Source: Temnothorax longispinosus
Lineage: Eukaryota; Arthropoda; Insecta; Hymenoptera; Formicidae
DNA: 64,000 nt
Reading direction: 5' to 3'
Assembly (NCBI RefSeq): GCF_030848805.1
Contig: NC_092366.1
Coordinates: forward strand, 4,216,001 to 4,280,000
This document shows positions 50,801-63,644 of the stretch, one piece after another. Each line of letters opens with the position of its first letter. Within the stretch, counting starts at the first letter, position 1. Position numbers and translations under genes: made by a program. Below the pieces are notes generated by a model, which had not been told where the DNA came from, did not search any database, and saw only the letters and a list, made by a program, of their open reading frames with translations.

Positions 50801-52209
50801 TTACTCGGGCTCACTCGTCAGTTCGACAATGCGTAACGCGCAAATCTGTAATCCGTAAAGGGACGTTACGACAAATCGCTAATTAATCTCAGAAGAGTTC
50901 TGGTTAGCCCGGAACTGTTGGGTATATAGGCATTGCTCAAACTGCAATGCGCAATCGCGACGCATCTCTCAAGCTCCCGATGCGTGGCGCGACGCGGCCT
51001 TAACGAATGGAAGAGAAGACCGACGTTTGCCGCAGGGTGAGCGAGAAAGAGTGCGAAGGCGCGAGACGCGAGGTGGTGTGCAGTGACTGATTGGAGGGCG
51101 AGAGGAGTCGGACAGAGAGGACGAGCGGACGAGCGGACGTATAACGATCGATCGGTCCCTTACTAAACCACTGACAAACTTCTCGTGCAGAGAGACTGAG
51201 ATCCTCCCGCGCCACACCGCGCCGACACTCCAGCCTTTTCTTTCTTTGTTCGACGTCTCTCGGTATCTGCATTTTTCGCTCCCTATTATTCCTTTTTGCT
51301 ACTCGCGTTTTACATTCTTCGATTGTTTAGCGTCACTCGATTGCGGTTACCTCTGGATATTTCTTCAATCACCTTCTTCGATTGTGCGCTATCTTTAATG
51401 TATTTCTATCGCAATAATCTCTCTAGATTTCATTATTTTTGAATATTTTTAAATATCTTCAATGTTTTACTATTTCAATATATGAAGAGATCACTTTGTC
51501 GATTTTTTCTTACATTTTACTTGAGAGTTATCATCGTCACATTCTACTTTTTGTTGTATTTTAGGTATTGTTAATATATCAATTTTTCAATTTTGTATAC
51601 ATATTTGTAATTCATAATATTAATAGATCTTTACGATATTTTGCACATCTTTTACTTTTTTGTTCTATTTTATTTCATTTTTTTTATCGATTTATATTAC
51701 GCATATTAACCTACACATAGGATTTTTTTTTTAGTTTTTATTACTAGTCAGCTGAGCAATCTGATATTAGATTTAAAAATATATTACTCAGACTTGCTCT
51801 ATCTATATCTATCTATCTAACGATCTATCTATCTATGTTCTATCTCTTTATAACAGATAGAATTTTATGCTTAATTTTAGACTCTTTCTTCTCTTCTAAG
51901 ATTTCTATATTATATTATTATCTTTTTCTTCCTACTTTTTCTATCGTCTTTCCGCCTCGCATAAAATCCTATTTTCATACGTCTTACGAATAGCAAAAGC
52001 TAATCATGAATAAACGGTAGCAGCGCTTCGAGATGTATGAACACGCTAATTGCTAGTGAAGGCCAAAATAATTATTGCGCTCGACACGGTCTTTCAGCGG
52101 GAGTTCGTTTTACGTGGATGAAATAACGTGTATTTGGCCTATTCGGCAATAGAGATATTATCGAAAAATTAAGTTGGAAAGAATCAATTTCTGCCAAAAA
52201 TATGAGGGG

Positions 52210-52257
<48 letters not shown>

Positions 52258-55200
52258 TTAATACGTATTATGTTCATTATTATGCATTAAGATAATTACG
52301 CTTTATTGTATATGCGGCCTATAATACTTGAAACGTTTAAAAATTTCCTTTTCTCTCAAAATGAAGATATCTATTTCAAAAGAGACGATTTAGTCATGTA
52401 AAAATACAATAGAGATTTCAAGTAACGTTATTATGAAAACCCAGATAAGTCAACAATCCTGAAAATTACGTGCGCAATAAAAAAATTATAGAAGACTAAA
52501 TTAGAAGTACTGGAATCATTCCGACGAAAATATGTATATATGTCAAAGAGTTACATCGTGTCAAAGGGATACATAATTGCCATGTACGTAAACCTAATTA
52601 ATCACAGGAAGGCGCTCAAATATCGTATATATTACGCATGTCGTACAGGATTAATGGAATATTTAAACGTGCCCAGGCAATGCCCAGTTTTCATTAAAGT
52701 TTTCATTAAATCCGACAGGAATGGATCTCGTCTCGGCCGAGTCTTCTTATTACGAAACGCATTCATCTTGTTTCCAATCTTCCTCCGTCTAATGCCGCCG
52801 AGGGTATCCTCCGGACTTTAGCGGCTAAGTGTCCTTCGCACTTATTATTCGATGCCGCTGCTTGAGCCGCGCGTCCCCGGACTCTTCGGACACCCTCTCT
52901 CCTCATTCCAAGAGCACCCCAGCCTCGTCCCTCTCGCGCACACACCTTGGGGAAGGTCGGGTCTAGGTCGCGTGCTGCTGGGTTCGCCTCTTCCTCCTCC
53001 TCTTCCGCCTCTTCCTCCCCCTCCTCCCCATCCTCCTGCGCTTCCTCCGCGAGCGGGTTTCAACGCGCGTTAACGAAATGCCACGACGACGCCCGTTAGC
53101 CGTCGTGTCGGGTCGATCGATAAATTTGCAAGTGCAGGCTGCGACGGCACTTTGCGGCCGGAATAGTTGCCCGAGACTCGTTTATTCTGAAAGTGGTGTA
53201 AGCTGCGGTATCCAGACAGGCATTTGGCTATTATCGTCCGATTACACCATTTATATACTAATAAATAAAACTGTCGCGTGATGTGTCTTGAAATTTCTCG
53301 ACCAAAGTCGATTGTTCTTGACAAAAACATGCATGCAGCTAATGAATGGCAAGATATGTACTTTACCCGGTTTCAGATAAATTTAAAACTTTTTCAATTT
53401 TAATTTGACCACTATAGAATAGCAGATAATAATAGCCAAATGTATCGGTAAACTTTGATGTGATAATGACAAAAATGTTCATGCAGCTAATAAACGGCGA
53501 GACGTGTGTTTTATCCGATTTCAGATACACTTAAAACTTTTTAAATTTTAATTTGACTACTAGAGAATAGAGAATAGCAGAAAATAATAGAATGCTTTTT
53601 ATACATTTGTGGAGGAAAAATTGTCTAAATATGCCAGTAAACTTTGATGCGATAATGACATATAACTTTGTGTAAAAATGTAATTCAATTGAAAAATTTA
53701 ATCTCTACCAGTTGACGTGGATTACATTTTTATGCAAATTACAAAGGTAAAATATGTGCTGAAAGAAATAGTATGTGTGTTAAAAATTCAAGTATGTTAA
53801 GAATTTTTTTCTCTGTGTGTGAACACAGGTTTATTTTTCTCGATGGCTAAATTTGCGCCCTAGTTTTGCCTCGTGAGTCCAGTTTCGACGAGTCTGTTAA
53901 AATCGATAGCCCGCATTGGTTCATGTATATTCCCGACTGAAATTTATCATGTTTCGAACAATGGATCGTAAGACGGGGTTACATTGGGATTAACTCTGCA
54001 CCACAATAGAGAAAATGGACCGCGAGTCGGAGGAGTGTCCAGTTAATATCAGAGAGATTTCAACAATTCTATTTTAACATCAATTCTATCCCTCGAAGAA
54101 AACTTTCGTTTCTATAGAACGATGCAGTGCGAAAATACAAAACTTATTTTTGAAATTGAGACTCTAAACTCTTGAGATTAAACAAAATATGCTATTAAGA
54201 CACACATTTAGAAAATCGATGCCTTTTATTTTAATACGCAATTTAACACTGGAATTAATTAAATTAATATTATTAGCGCTATAAAATTAAATCACAAATT
54301 AAGATTGAAAATTTTATTACCGTCGCAATGACAATATTGGCTCTGTTGATATATCTATTATTCGGTAACTTACGGAACTCCCGGAGAATGTGTACTTTTA
54401 AATTCATATCCAGGCGCGAGACACGTGATTTATCACGATCTCGCATCGGTGACGTCCGCTGCGTGTCGAAACGTAGTATTTTAACCCGGTTTGTATATCG
54501 GCCAATCCATTTAAAGCGATCTCTCGACTGCTCGACCCGTTAACGCGATTCCACAGGCGGGTTTCTATACGATTTCGGAACCATCCGTGCACCACCCTCG
54601 CCCTCGGAAGGCTTTGTGTGTGACTCCACCTTTTTACGTGGCTCGCCACGAGCCGCCACCACGGAATACCGAGGAATTACGTTCGTTAACCCCGATTGAT
54701 CCCGACGGCGTTTTTGTCATTGCGCTCGCTTTATTGACGGGACTTCTCTCGGGTGCATGCTCGCGCACGCACTCGCACGCGGAGTGCATCGTTTATCGAC
54801 CAGATATAAATTCCAGTAGGTGGACATTAACGCTACTGGAACGTTGTTTTGTCTTGTCGAGAAAATAACGTCTCACGGTAGGTCTGAGAAAATTGAGAAA
54901 ATTGCACGAGATGCAAAAGACACAATATATTATACGAGAGAAAGATCATTATTATACGAAATAATAACGACATGAGAATGCTGCAGATTGATTAATATTT
55001 ATACGGTATTTATATAAGCGCAAGTTATATAATAATATTAAATAAATTTTATTATATATCTACGTATTGTTTCTCATTAAGTTTAATAAGTTTTCATAAT
55101 CTCGATATCTGTTCCTGAAATTAAAAATCTGCTGAAATAGAATTCACTTGAAACTGATGAAAGATTCACTTTACCGATGGTTAATCCACAGAAAGCACTT

Positions 55201-58200
55201 TACTTTTAATTGCTTCGATAATTTGAATGTTATAACGCGTATATGAAAAAATTGACTTCAAATTCGTAAAAGCATATCTGTAAATGAAATTAGTAAAGAT
55301 CCTTCATTAATACTCATGTACATAACACTTGGAAATTCCCGCACTGTTTCGAAACGAAATAAGTTTTTAATTCAATTAACCTGAATAGAACACGGCGCAG
55401 TGGTGCTGGGCATTGGCAATATCGGTGAACGCGGTACACGATAATGCCGCCCCAAGCTGGCACTTTTTGATTATTATTTCGATAAGAAATAAAATGATGA
55501 TGTTTGTTCCACCGACAACAAGCACCGCGTGATTAAAGCAATGTTAATGCGATATCTGTCGCGACAAGCTTTACGCTACGCTTTTTTTTCCGGTATGATA
55601 AACCACTTTGCAGACGCCGCTCCGAGGTGTTGATTTTATCATGCGTTTCTCAAGGTGCAACGGGAATAACCGGAGTGCATCGCGATAAAGTTAAGTTATC
55701 TTGAAGAAACTTTGAGCTCATGGTCTTTGACACAATTCAGGATGATTTAATCATGTTTTTTATAATAACAATTTCCTTAAAAGTTAAATTTACTTTTAAA
55801 GGCAGAAAGGTACGTCGAAGAAAAATGTAATAAAACCAGAGAAAATATAATATATAATTATAGAAAAGGAGAGCTTTTCTAATCGTGCGGAGATATGATT
55901 AAAAAGGGACAAAATATTCTGGATTAAGTAATGAGATATTATTGTAATAAATTGGAATTGGAAACAATTTACTTTCGTACTTTTATGTGTTCTTTACATC
56001 TTCCAAGTACCTATAATCAAATACTCGCATGGATATCTCCCAATGGGTTTGTTAATTTTATTTATTGGAGGAGCGATTAAGAGCGATTCGACTCCGACGC
56101 TCCATTACACGTTCGCACCGGATGGCGGAGCATTAGTATTTATTAACCTAAAGTCACCCTGTAATTGACGTGAATTGCCAGCTCGAGGTATTCCGCGAAG
56201 ACTGTGGAAATGACTTGCTATAAGCGTATATACGTGTCTCGAGGACGGCTCGATTGCGCGAGATTATTAATAAATAACCTGATGCGGGAAGCTTCATATC
56301 GCACTCACGTATACATCGCAAATAACCGATCTGAAATAACTGATTCGAATGTCACTGTCAATAAAATCATGCGGTATCACTCACAAAGTATTAAATTAAT
56401 AATTTAGCAATAATAAATTTAACATATTTACACATATGCGTGTTTGCTTAATAATTCATATATTTAACATATGTTGTATTTAATACGTGTTTACTTAATT
56501 TATATTACATGTTGATTATAATTACATTTAATACATTCAATAATAAGGTGCCGCGTTATTAAAAATTATTGAGTAGCTTGTCTGCGTGTGGAGCTTGGGG
56601 TTTTTTTTTTCGAACGACGCGACGAGATGTACTCCAAACCGACCGATCCCGAGATTGTCATCGTTGCGCTGTTTATTCTACTAGGAAATGCGATACAGTG
56701 CCGGTAAATTGAGAGAAAGGCAGCCGAAAGATACCGCACCTCGCGACGCATGCATGGGGGTTAGCGCACGTTCCCAAGGCTTCCTCTCGAAATGCGATAC
56801 GGGAATACGGCAGGATATGTGCTATTGTGAGATGCAGCGTGCTTGCGCGCATAGAGAATACGCTTTTGTGCTTTTCTCAAATTTTCTCAATTCCGGTGCA
56901 TACGATTAACCAACGAACGAAATGGGGAAAAAAAATGAAACGATCCTTTTTCGCGTAATGAAATTTTCATGTCGTCGAGAGATTTACATTAATTTAATTT
57001 AATTTAATGCCAAGATCAAAGTGACGCGAATGGTCGAAAAGTTAATCGTCTCGATAAAAGGGTCCTTTACGGAGCAGCATTAACGATTTAACTCGTATCT
57101 ACGCTTATTCCCTCATTTGATCTTTTTACGTATATTTAAGCGGCTGTTATATATCAAAAAATTCCAATTTAGTAAAAAGTAAAAGGAAGAGTATGAATTA
57201 ACGTAATATTACATTTGCGATACTCTGTTCGTTATTTGTGACAAGTATATAATATCGAGTAATTCGATAAATTAATCAATTCTTTATTATCGAAGATTAT
57301 ATTTTCGTCGAAACATTCGATCATCTTCAAGTGTTTATAAAGTTAATAATGGTCGGATTACTGCGGCATTGTGCGTTGTAGCGTATCGGTGCTTATTTGA
57401 TTCTATTTTCGGCGAAATTGGAGGATGACCTATCGAGTGGCGGAATTCGATTTACCGGAAATGACAATCCCGGAATGCGATACCCCGGATGACTTTCGTG
57501 GAGTGGCACTCCGTTTCTCGTTTCCTCGGCTCCAAAGAGAGGAGCCCCGCCGCGATCGTAACGAGAATAAGAAGACGAGCGAGATATCCATCAGAGACAA
57601 GACATTTCTTCAGCCGCGAGACGGTAAGGCGGAGTCTCCGGCTTCGGCTGTATAGGTATACGCTCTGCGACCTACGTTCCGTCTGAATAATTTCCAGTAT
57701 CTCGTTGACCCATCTCGGAAAATATGTATGAGACGATCTCGCTCGCTCGCAAGCGCGCGCGTGCATATATACACGGTGTCCAACCGTTTTCCTTCTGTTA
57801 AACTCCTCGTTAAACGCGGCGAATCGTGCAATTTTACATTCGGTGCAATCGAAGTCGATAAATAGAATATATTCCACAAAATTTCATACTTTTTAATACA
57901 TAAAAGATCCCACTTTTATATCTCAAATATTTCCCCCCGTTGTCTTGCGCTTCTCCTCCACCAATGATATATTATACTTTTCTTAACGAAGTGTTAAGAA
58001 AACTTGTCAGATTATTCGCCGAAATCCTCCAACTTTCGGCCTAAGCTAATTGAGTGCGTTAAGTAACTCCATAATTACGCCTTCTCATCGAATTTTCGTT
58101 GACGAAGGATCGCCTCCGGGGACTCCGTGGAGGAATCCGTCGTCGCCAAGAATGGCGATAGCGACGCGATATACCTCTGCACGCGAATATACAGATAAAG

Positions 58201-61200
58201 CGCGGTGGGTAGAGCGATTCCCCGCCAACTTCGTCGGCGCGGCGCCTCCGCGCGATGAGAAATGCGAGGTCGGAGCCAGACGGCCGCTGTTCCTCTTCTC
58301 CTTCGTCTTCCCGCTTCTTCCTCGAGAGGGAAAAACCGTCCAGATCGAAACCGTTTCTCGCATGACTCCGTGCCTTTGTGCCTCGCGCTGGTCGTTCGAG
58401 TGATAAAAATTCTTTTCATTATACAGCGTTTAATTTAATTTCCGCGGCAGCGTTAAGAAGGAGTTCCATATTGGCAATATTTAATTTATTTTAGTCTCTA
58501 TACTTTTATTTTAATTATTTATTTATTACATCAGTTTTATCTTTGTACTTATTGTATATCTTTAAATATTTTTATCATAAATATTTGTTTGGATTTTTTA
58601 AATTCCCCCTTAATATAATAATTAAATATCGATGAAGAAAGTACCTGCACATTCCATTATTTCGGAATAACTCTGCATAAAACGGGAAAATATTGCCGCA
58701 AAAAATGCTTTATTTTCATTCAGCGATATTTTTAGTTGAAAATTTATTCCAAAAGAAATAAATTACGTAAGTATTTTTTTTATTCCCCGCATGCGTCGCC
58801 GAATTCGCGTGCGGGTCGCGTGCGGCGCGATGGACGACGAGGAGGAAGGACCTTGAGGGAAAACGCCGTTGCGTCTCGGCCGTATATCTGGATCGAGAAG
58901 GGAGATCTGCTCGTGCGCGCGCGCTTTGCGCGTTTATTACGTGTTTGCGTCAAAACTTAAAGTCCTTCGATATACGTGCGCTGCTGCGGGCGAAGGACGC
59001 GGGCGCGCGCGTAGAGAGATGTGGGTCGTTCTACATGCATATGCGCGTAGCTCCGCTCGCGCGGTCCTCGGGTATCCGAATGCCCCAATGACCTGGTTAT
59101 CCGGTCTCGGCGTGACCTCGCCTCGTGACGCGAATCGAGCGCTCCGCGCGCGCTCGCAAAATCAAGGTAAACCCATCGCGGCGAACACACATTCGCGATT
59201 AGCCCAATTCCGCTCTTTCTTCTCCCGGCCTCCTTGTTTCCTCCTCTCCCCTCCCCTCCCCTCCGCTCGCCCTCCGTTGTCGGTCCTTTTTCACAACGCG
59301 CGTCTCCCATTATAGAGCCTAATAAAATCTCCGTAACGGTATCGCTGAGGGACGCACGCCGACCCTCAGATCCATTAATTATTGACAGGGAAAATTGTAT
59401 ATAATACAAGATAGACCGACCGAACTTTTTCACCCATGTTTTCTTTTGGCAGATATGTCATTGATATTTCCCTGCATGGATGTAAATGTCGAAGTGTTGA
59501 TAGTCTTTCATTATTTGTAAGCAATAACAGATCGAAACTTTTTCCAGAATCTGGAGCGCAGAAATAAATAATGATAACTTACTCTTTTTATCTGCTTCAC
59601 ACGTGAGCTGTATATAAATGAAATCTTAATTCGTAACTTATGAAGATATTTTTTAATGTTGAAAAAAACAAATCATCGTGATACTTATATGTCGTTATGT
59701 GACATTATTGAACGATTTAAGCGACGAAGTAAAAGGATCGGCGTCGGCCTAGGAGCCTGTTTTAAATGGCGTTAGCTTCTTAATCCACTTAACCGTTTTA
59801 CTAGAAAGGTAGTGAGACGTTAATTATACTTTTCCACGTCCATGTGCAACTTGGTGGCCGATAGGAGCTCCGGCTATATTATCCGCCGGGTTAATTTAAG
59901 GCGATTCCACTTTTAAGATTATAAGTTAGTGAAACTCATCGCGAAGTTGCGTGTCGAAGTCGGGACTTAAAACGATTATCCGCCAACCGACATTAGCTCG
60001 AAGATTTATCCCGGCCTTTTTATAGCGTCCGCACTTGACTTGACGTTCTCAACTCGTCGCTTAACCTTTTCGCGGACTTGAGTAAAGTTCAACCTGTACG
60101 CGTTATAAAAAATATATATAATGCTATGTAGTTTAATTAATAATCTAAATAAAATGTGCGGTGTTCTTTAAAAGAGTAATGCTATGAAATAGTACTACAA
60201 ATTTCCATATAAAACTTTCACGATGTGTTTTTGATGTACAGAGATATTTTAAAATACGTTCTCTAATAGCGATAATAATAATATACGTTAATAGCGATAA
60301 TAATTAATTAATAGGGTGTTATTTTATAATTGATCATTAATAATTAAAAATTAGAGAAAGTTTATCGGCCTTTGAAGCTGTAATAATGTAAAACTTTCTG
60401 AACAGATCTAACACGTTTGTAAGAATTGACTATGAATAAATCTTTTAGAATTTATTAACTGAGCGATTTATGGAACATTTTGCGTGCAAAAGTGAAAGTT
60501 GATTACGATTCTGCCGGAAAAATATACTAATTTGATTTCAACTAATTACTATAGATACTTTAACGTAAAGCATATTTTGCACGAATTATTGGATTTTACA
60601 AAAAAATAAAAACTTGTTTATTAAACAGAAAAACTAAAATGTTTATATTTGCGTTCATTTTTTTATGACTATATTTTTAATAGTAAAGATAACAATTAAA
60701 TTTGTTATCTTTTAATTAATAATACTAGATTTTTAAATAATATTCGTGTCCGAATGTTATTTAACACACGGAATGTAGGATTAACTCCTCGAAATCTCGG
60801 TCGTTTTTTCTTTTTTTGCAAATGAGACCCACTCCCTGCGCTTTTTCCGCGAGGTGAAAGCAGCGAAAGTTCGAATCAGGCAGCGCGCGTGACGAAAGAA
60901 ACGAAATATTCGACGTGGACATATCGAGTGGTGACATCGTTAGATTCGCATCGCTAGACATCCAGGTGATGGCACCTGCACGGACCAGCAATTGCTGTGC
61001 CCGTTATTACCGAGTGACCTATTAAGAATATGTAATTAGCGCGACTTCACTTTTACGACGACCCCTCGGAGTTGTCTTCTGTTTAGAATTCAAGGCTCCC
61101 CTCGTCGCTAATTATTATCACATCTTTGACCGTGACGTGCGTGTGCGCGACAGAGTCTTTTTTATATAAAAACTGTATTTTCAGTAATTTGAAGGATAAC

Positions 61201-63644
61201 GAGAGAACATAAAAATAGAGTTAAATATTCTTGCGATATATCACGCACGTGGACAAGCGAGGAAAGATTTCGTGACGCGGACAGAAGGGCGATCTCGAGC
61301 ACGTGACTCGAATAATCGATTGCTATTACATGAATAAGTCTCTTTGAAGTCCGTATGTCGACGGAAATCTCTCTCGTGTCTTTGAATTCACACACATGCA
61401 GATCCGGAGGATTTTCGAGAGTTTGTTATACGCGCACCAGGAAGAGGACCACTTCCTCTATGCATGCTCGGTGAGCCTAAAATTTCTAAATCAAGCACGG
61501 AGCAAAAGTGAAGTGCTCCTCTTTCTATGTGTGTGTCCTTCTCTCTCTCTCTCTCTTTCTCTCTTTGTATCCCCCTCTCGTTGGAGGACTAATGAGCGAA
61601 TTATCGGAACGGTTGGTCGCGCCCTTTCGACCAAACGATCGATAGAAAACGCGGTTTCGCGTGCGAATCAACTTGCAGCAGTTTGCACTCTCGAATGGAG
61701 CTCAGAACTATAGTCACCTCGGTCGTTGTTGCTCGGAAACCCGATATCTCTCTTATCGACGTATTAGAAGATGACAGTGGGGATTATAAGGCTCGAGGCA
61801 TGCTTTACAAAACGTATTGTACGGTTCTACGGCACGATCGTTCTACACGATATTTTGCGCTTTTTCTTCTCATTTTTCATGATATCGCCGATAATAAGAA
61901 TCCGAGAAAAGATCCCTTTCTTAAACAATATATCTTTTATTTAGGAAACGTATGCAATTTATTGCTTATTGCTTTAAACAATAGATTATTTGTTTAACAA
62001 AAAATTACATTACATTACATTTGGTGGCGTATCTCGTGAATATTCTCATAAATAATGCTTGAAAAATTTTACTACGCTATTGGTTTTGACACACATACGG
62101 TCTTTCTCAACTAAAAAGCAATTTTCTAAAAACATGTAATTTGCAGCTTTTTTTCTGTGTCAGTTTTGTTTTAAGTTTTGTCTGATGTTCATAAACGCAG
62201 AAACAATTTCCGACAAAGTAATTTCACAGAGATGAATATAGGAGAAATTATATTTATTCACAGCAATCAATGCATATACATGTGATTTAAAATAAACCAC
62301 GGGCGAGTAAAAATTTTTTGTAGTTAAAAACTACAAAAAGGCTACGCGAATAGAGATCAAGAAATTCCATTTACATAACAATTCGGCGTCGCTGACACAT
62401 TTAATGCGGCAGACTGAGAAATTTTGCGGAACGACATCAAGAATTTTCCACAAGAATTTCATGAAACGTTGTCCCGCGGGAAAAACCTGCAGCTCTAAAA
62501 TTTCCATCCTTATATACAATCTTCATACAGAGCGCACGAAAAATGCATGTATCCCCCCGTTGAAATTTCATTTTCCTCGAAATCTACGGTCCACTTTCGC
62601 TCGCGGGTATTTGCAAATCCGGAAGGCTTTCCACGGGAAGATTATCAAATTAGTAACGCCTAGAAAAAGGTACAACGGATAAAAATAAACTCCGTAGCGT
62701 CTCTCGGCGCTGTAATTTCCTCGTTACAGCTTCGTAACGCTCACCCGCATTATTCCCGCTATACACTTTACAATATACAGGGTAAGTCTGGCCAGCCGGC
62801 GAGCCTCCGGCACGAAAATTCCGTAATGCCAAGGGGAAGTTTCGCGTGCGGCTGGACGATAATGCGCATCGCTCGCGGGGGACGATGATTTAACGCTTTA
62901 ACGGCGGATTGTCGCGACCACGGAGACCGCAAAGGGTTACGAGCGGTCGGCCGAGCCCTTCGAGCACGCACGTCGCGCCGGGGTCCAGCTTCGTCCTCAT
63001 CGTCGTCGCTAATTATTTATGTTGCCTGATCTTCGCACCCCTGCCTACCCGATGTTAATTGAATTCGCGTTCGTCCGTGGGGGCGACTGTCCCCGGTAAT
63101 TTCGCCGGTACGCAGCAGCTGCCGCCGGTGCTGGTTGAAAGTCGACGAATGCTTGTCTCACCCTCTCGCTTTCGGCGTATATAATGAACGTTTACTGCAA
63201 TTTTACGATTTTTATTCCGAATGGTATAATTAATATTTAATATTTTGTTTAAAGTATTTAGTATATTCAGCTCTTACATAATATATGAACTTTGATGATT
63301 TGATAAAATAAGTACCTGGAATTTAATTTGTATGTAAATTAGTTTTTATATTATACTACTAGTCACATAAACTGAAATTTTTCTTAATTAATTTGAGATG
63401 ATGAAAATATCAAGCGCATATCCAGTTATTAAAATTTTTCTATTTGCGTAATTGATCTTCCTCTCTCTCTCTCTCTCTTACTCTCCCCCTCTCTCACTCT
63501 CACTCTAATACTCACTCTAATTTTATATATTGCAGATAAATCTACGCCTCATCCTCGTCAGTGGCAAGACAAAAGAGTTCCTATTCAGTCCAAGCGATTC
63601 CGCGGGCGATATAGCGCACCATGTGTTTGAAAATTGGCCGGAAG
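29631..63644 (+). CDS. UBL3: Ubiquitin-like protein 3 (UBL3/MUB), first two coding exons
   Basis: UBL3 is a small (about 117 residues) ubiquitin-fold protein that is prenylated at its C terminus, sits on membranes and is linked to protein sorting into small extracellular vesicles. Exon 1 is 29631-29663 (MTTVRTIPSDK, donor AAG/GTAAGT). Exon 2 is 63536-63644, starting INLRLILVSGKTKEFLFSPS and running to HHVFENWPE before donor GTGAGT. Phases agree (0, then 1). The first beta strands of the ubiquitin fold are thus present; the remainder, including the CAAX end, lies beyond the right edge. The start was chosen because family members have a short N terminus before INLRLIL; the frame is however open upstream to an ATG at 29214. 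The intervening intron is about 33.9 kb. Confidence 0.93.
29664..37420. other. UBL3 intron 1, part 1
   Basis: Non-coding. The first 400 bases are C-rich (CTCCTCC runs), followed by alternating AT-rich and CpG-rich DNA. I see no recognisable exon, RNA gene or complete transposon. Several ORFs of 60-150 codons here lack family features. Confidence 0.5.
37421..37650. mobile_element. Imperfect palindromic MITE-like element
   Basis: The left part (ACGGTTTTGCT..., ACAGACCTGAAAATAATTAT..., GGACGCTCAAGC) recurs as reverse complement in the same order on the right (GCTTGAGCGTCC, ATAATTATTTTCAGGTCTGT, AGCAAAACCGT). Arms of about 95 bases with mismatches surround a centre near 37515-37556. No ORF. No clear target-site duplication, so family is unassigned. 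Confidence 0.7.
44141..44163. repeat. (CT)n microsatellite
   Basis: About 11 CT units inside a longer pyrimidine-rich region. Confidence 0.9.
44759..44822. repeat. (GA)n microsatellite
   Basis: About 32 uninterrupted GA units, the longest simple repeat in the window. Confidence 0.98.
45880..47130 (+). pseudogene. Decayed BED-type zinc-finger fragment with tandem duplication
   Basis: BED fingers occur in hAT-type transposases and genes derived from them. At 46080-46205 one frame reads ILRYFKVEGFTYRCKLCRAV followed by SKLKAHLIHSH, a Cys2-His2 pattern, ending at a TAA. At 46408-46480 another frame reads WLWPHFDTSKNQVKCKMCHK with the HF and C-x2-C signature of a BED finger, then stops. Further on, a Ser/Glu segment (QSSTEEYNA, ISHQIG, SQASKTQENDN) is present at about 46585-46685 and again at about 46945-47040, with in-frame stops. 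The pieces lie in different frames with stops between them, so I call it a relic; a spliced gene with short exons is a less likely alternative. Confidence 0.5.
46520..47120. repeat. Tandem duplication (period about 350 bp) in the zinc-finger relic
   Basis: 46575-46700 and 46930-47055 share long near-identical runs such as TCATCAACTGAAGAATATAA, TTTCTCATCAGATTGGTATA and TCGCAAGCTTCAAAAACTCA. The downstream AAGTCATAAGAAATTGAATA occurs at about 46746 and again at about 47085. A third, weaker partial copy lies at about 46800-46870. Confidence 0.85.
47131..49231. other. UBL3 intron 1, part 3
   Basis: AT-rich and non-coding, apart from a CpG-richer stretch from about 49020. No gene supported. Confidence 0.5.
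49232..49410. mobile_element. Perfect foldback (MITE) with TTA target-site duplication
   Basis: Arms 49235-49300 and 49342-49407 are exact reverse complements over 66 bases, starting AGGTGCGATTTCATTGACGC. A 41-base unpaired centre separates them. TTA flanks both ends (49232-49234 and 49408-49410). A 3-bp TWA duplication is typical of PIF/Harbinger elements, so a non-autonomous Harbinger-like MITE is the best guess. No ORF. Confidence 0.8.
49411..53318. other. UBL3 intron 1, part 4
   Basis: Non-coding. CpG-rich patches occur at 49430-49720, 50930-51260 and 52830-53110. A sequence ACAGGGTGTTTCGTAAG at about 50344 resembles ends seen in dispersed insect repeats but is too short to classify. A (GA)n tract lies at 52213-52254. 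Confidence 0.45.
52213..52254. repeat. (GA)n microsatellite
   Basis: About 21 GA units. Confidence 0.97.
53319..53658. repeat. Tandem duplication, period about 148 bp
   Basis: Copy 1 (53319-53466) and copy 2 (53467-53658) share TGACAAAAA, CATGCAGCTAAT, GGTTTCAGATA-like, TTAAAACTTTTT, ATTTTAATTTGAC and GTAAACTTTGATG in the same order. Copy 2 carries an insertion before the last shared word. Confidence 0.85.
53659..63535. other. UBL3 intron 1, part 5
   Basis: Mainly AT-rich and non-coding, with CpG-rich patches at about 58080-58400, 58780-59320 and 62700-63180. CT tracts lie at about 61537-61564 and 63461-63507; the second forms part of the pyrimidine-rich stretch before the UBL3 exon 2 acceptor. 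No gene is supported. Confidence 0.5.
63461..63507. repeat. CT-rich tract before UBL3 exon 2
   Basis: TCTCTCTCTCTC and CTCTCACTCTCACTC runs, 30-75 bases upstream of the acceptor TTGCAG at 63535. Confidence 0.85.

Noticed and set aside
60860..60890. tRNA B-box-like GTTCGAATC
   Set aside because: No A-box, cloverleaf arms or acceptor stem found around it.
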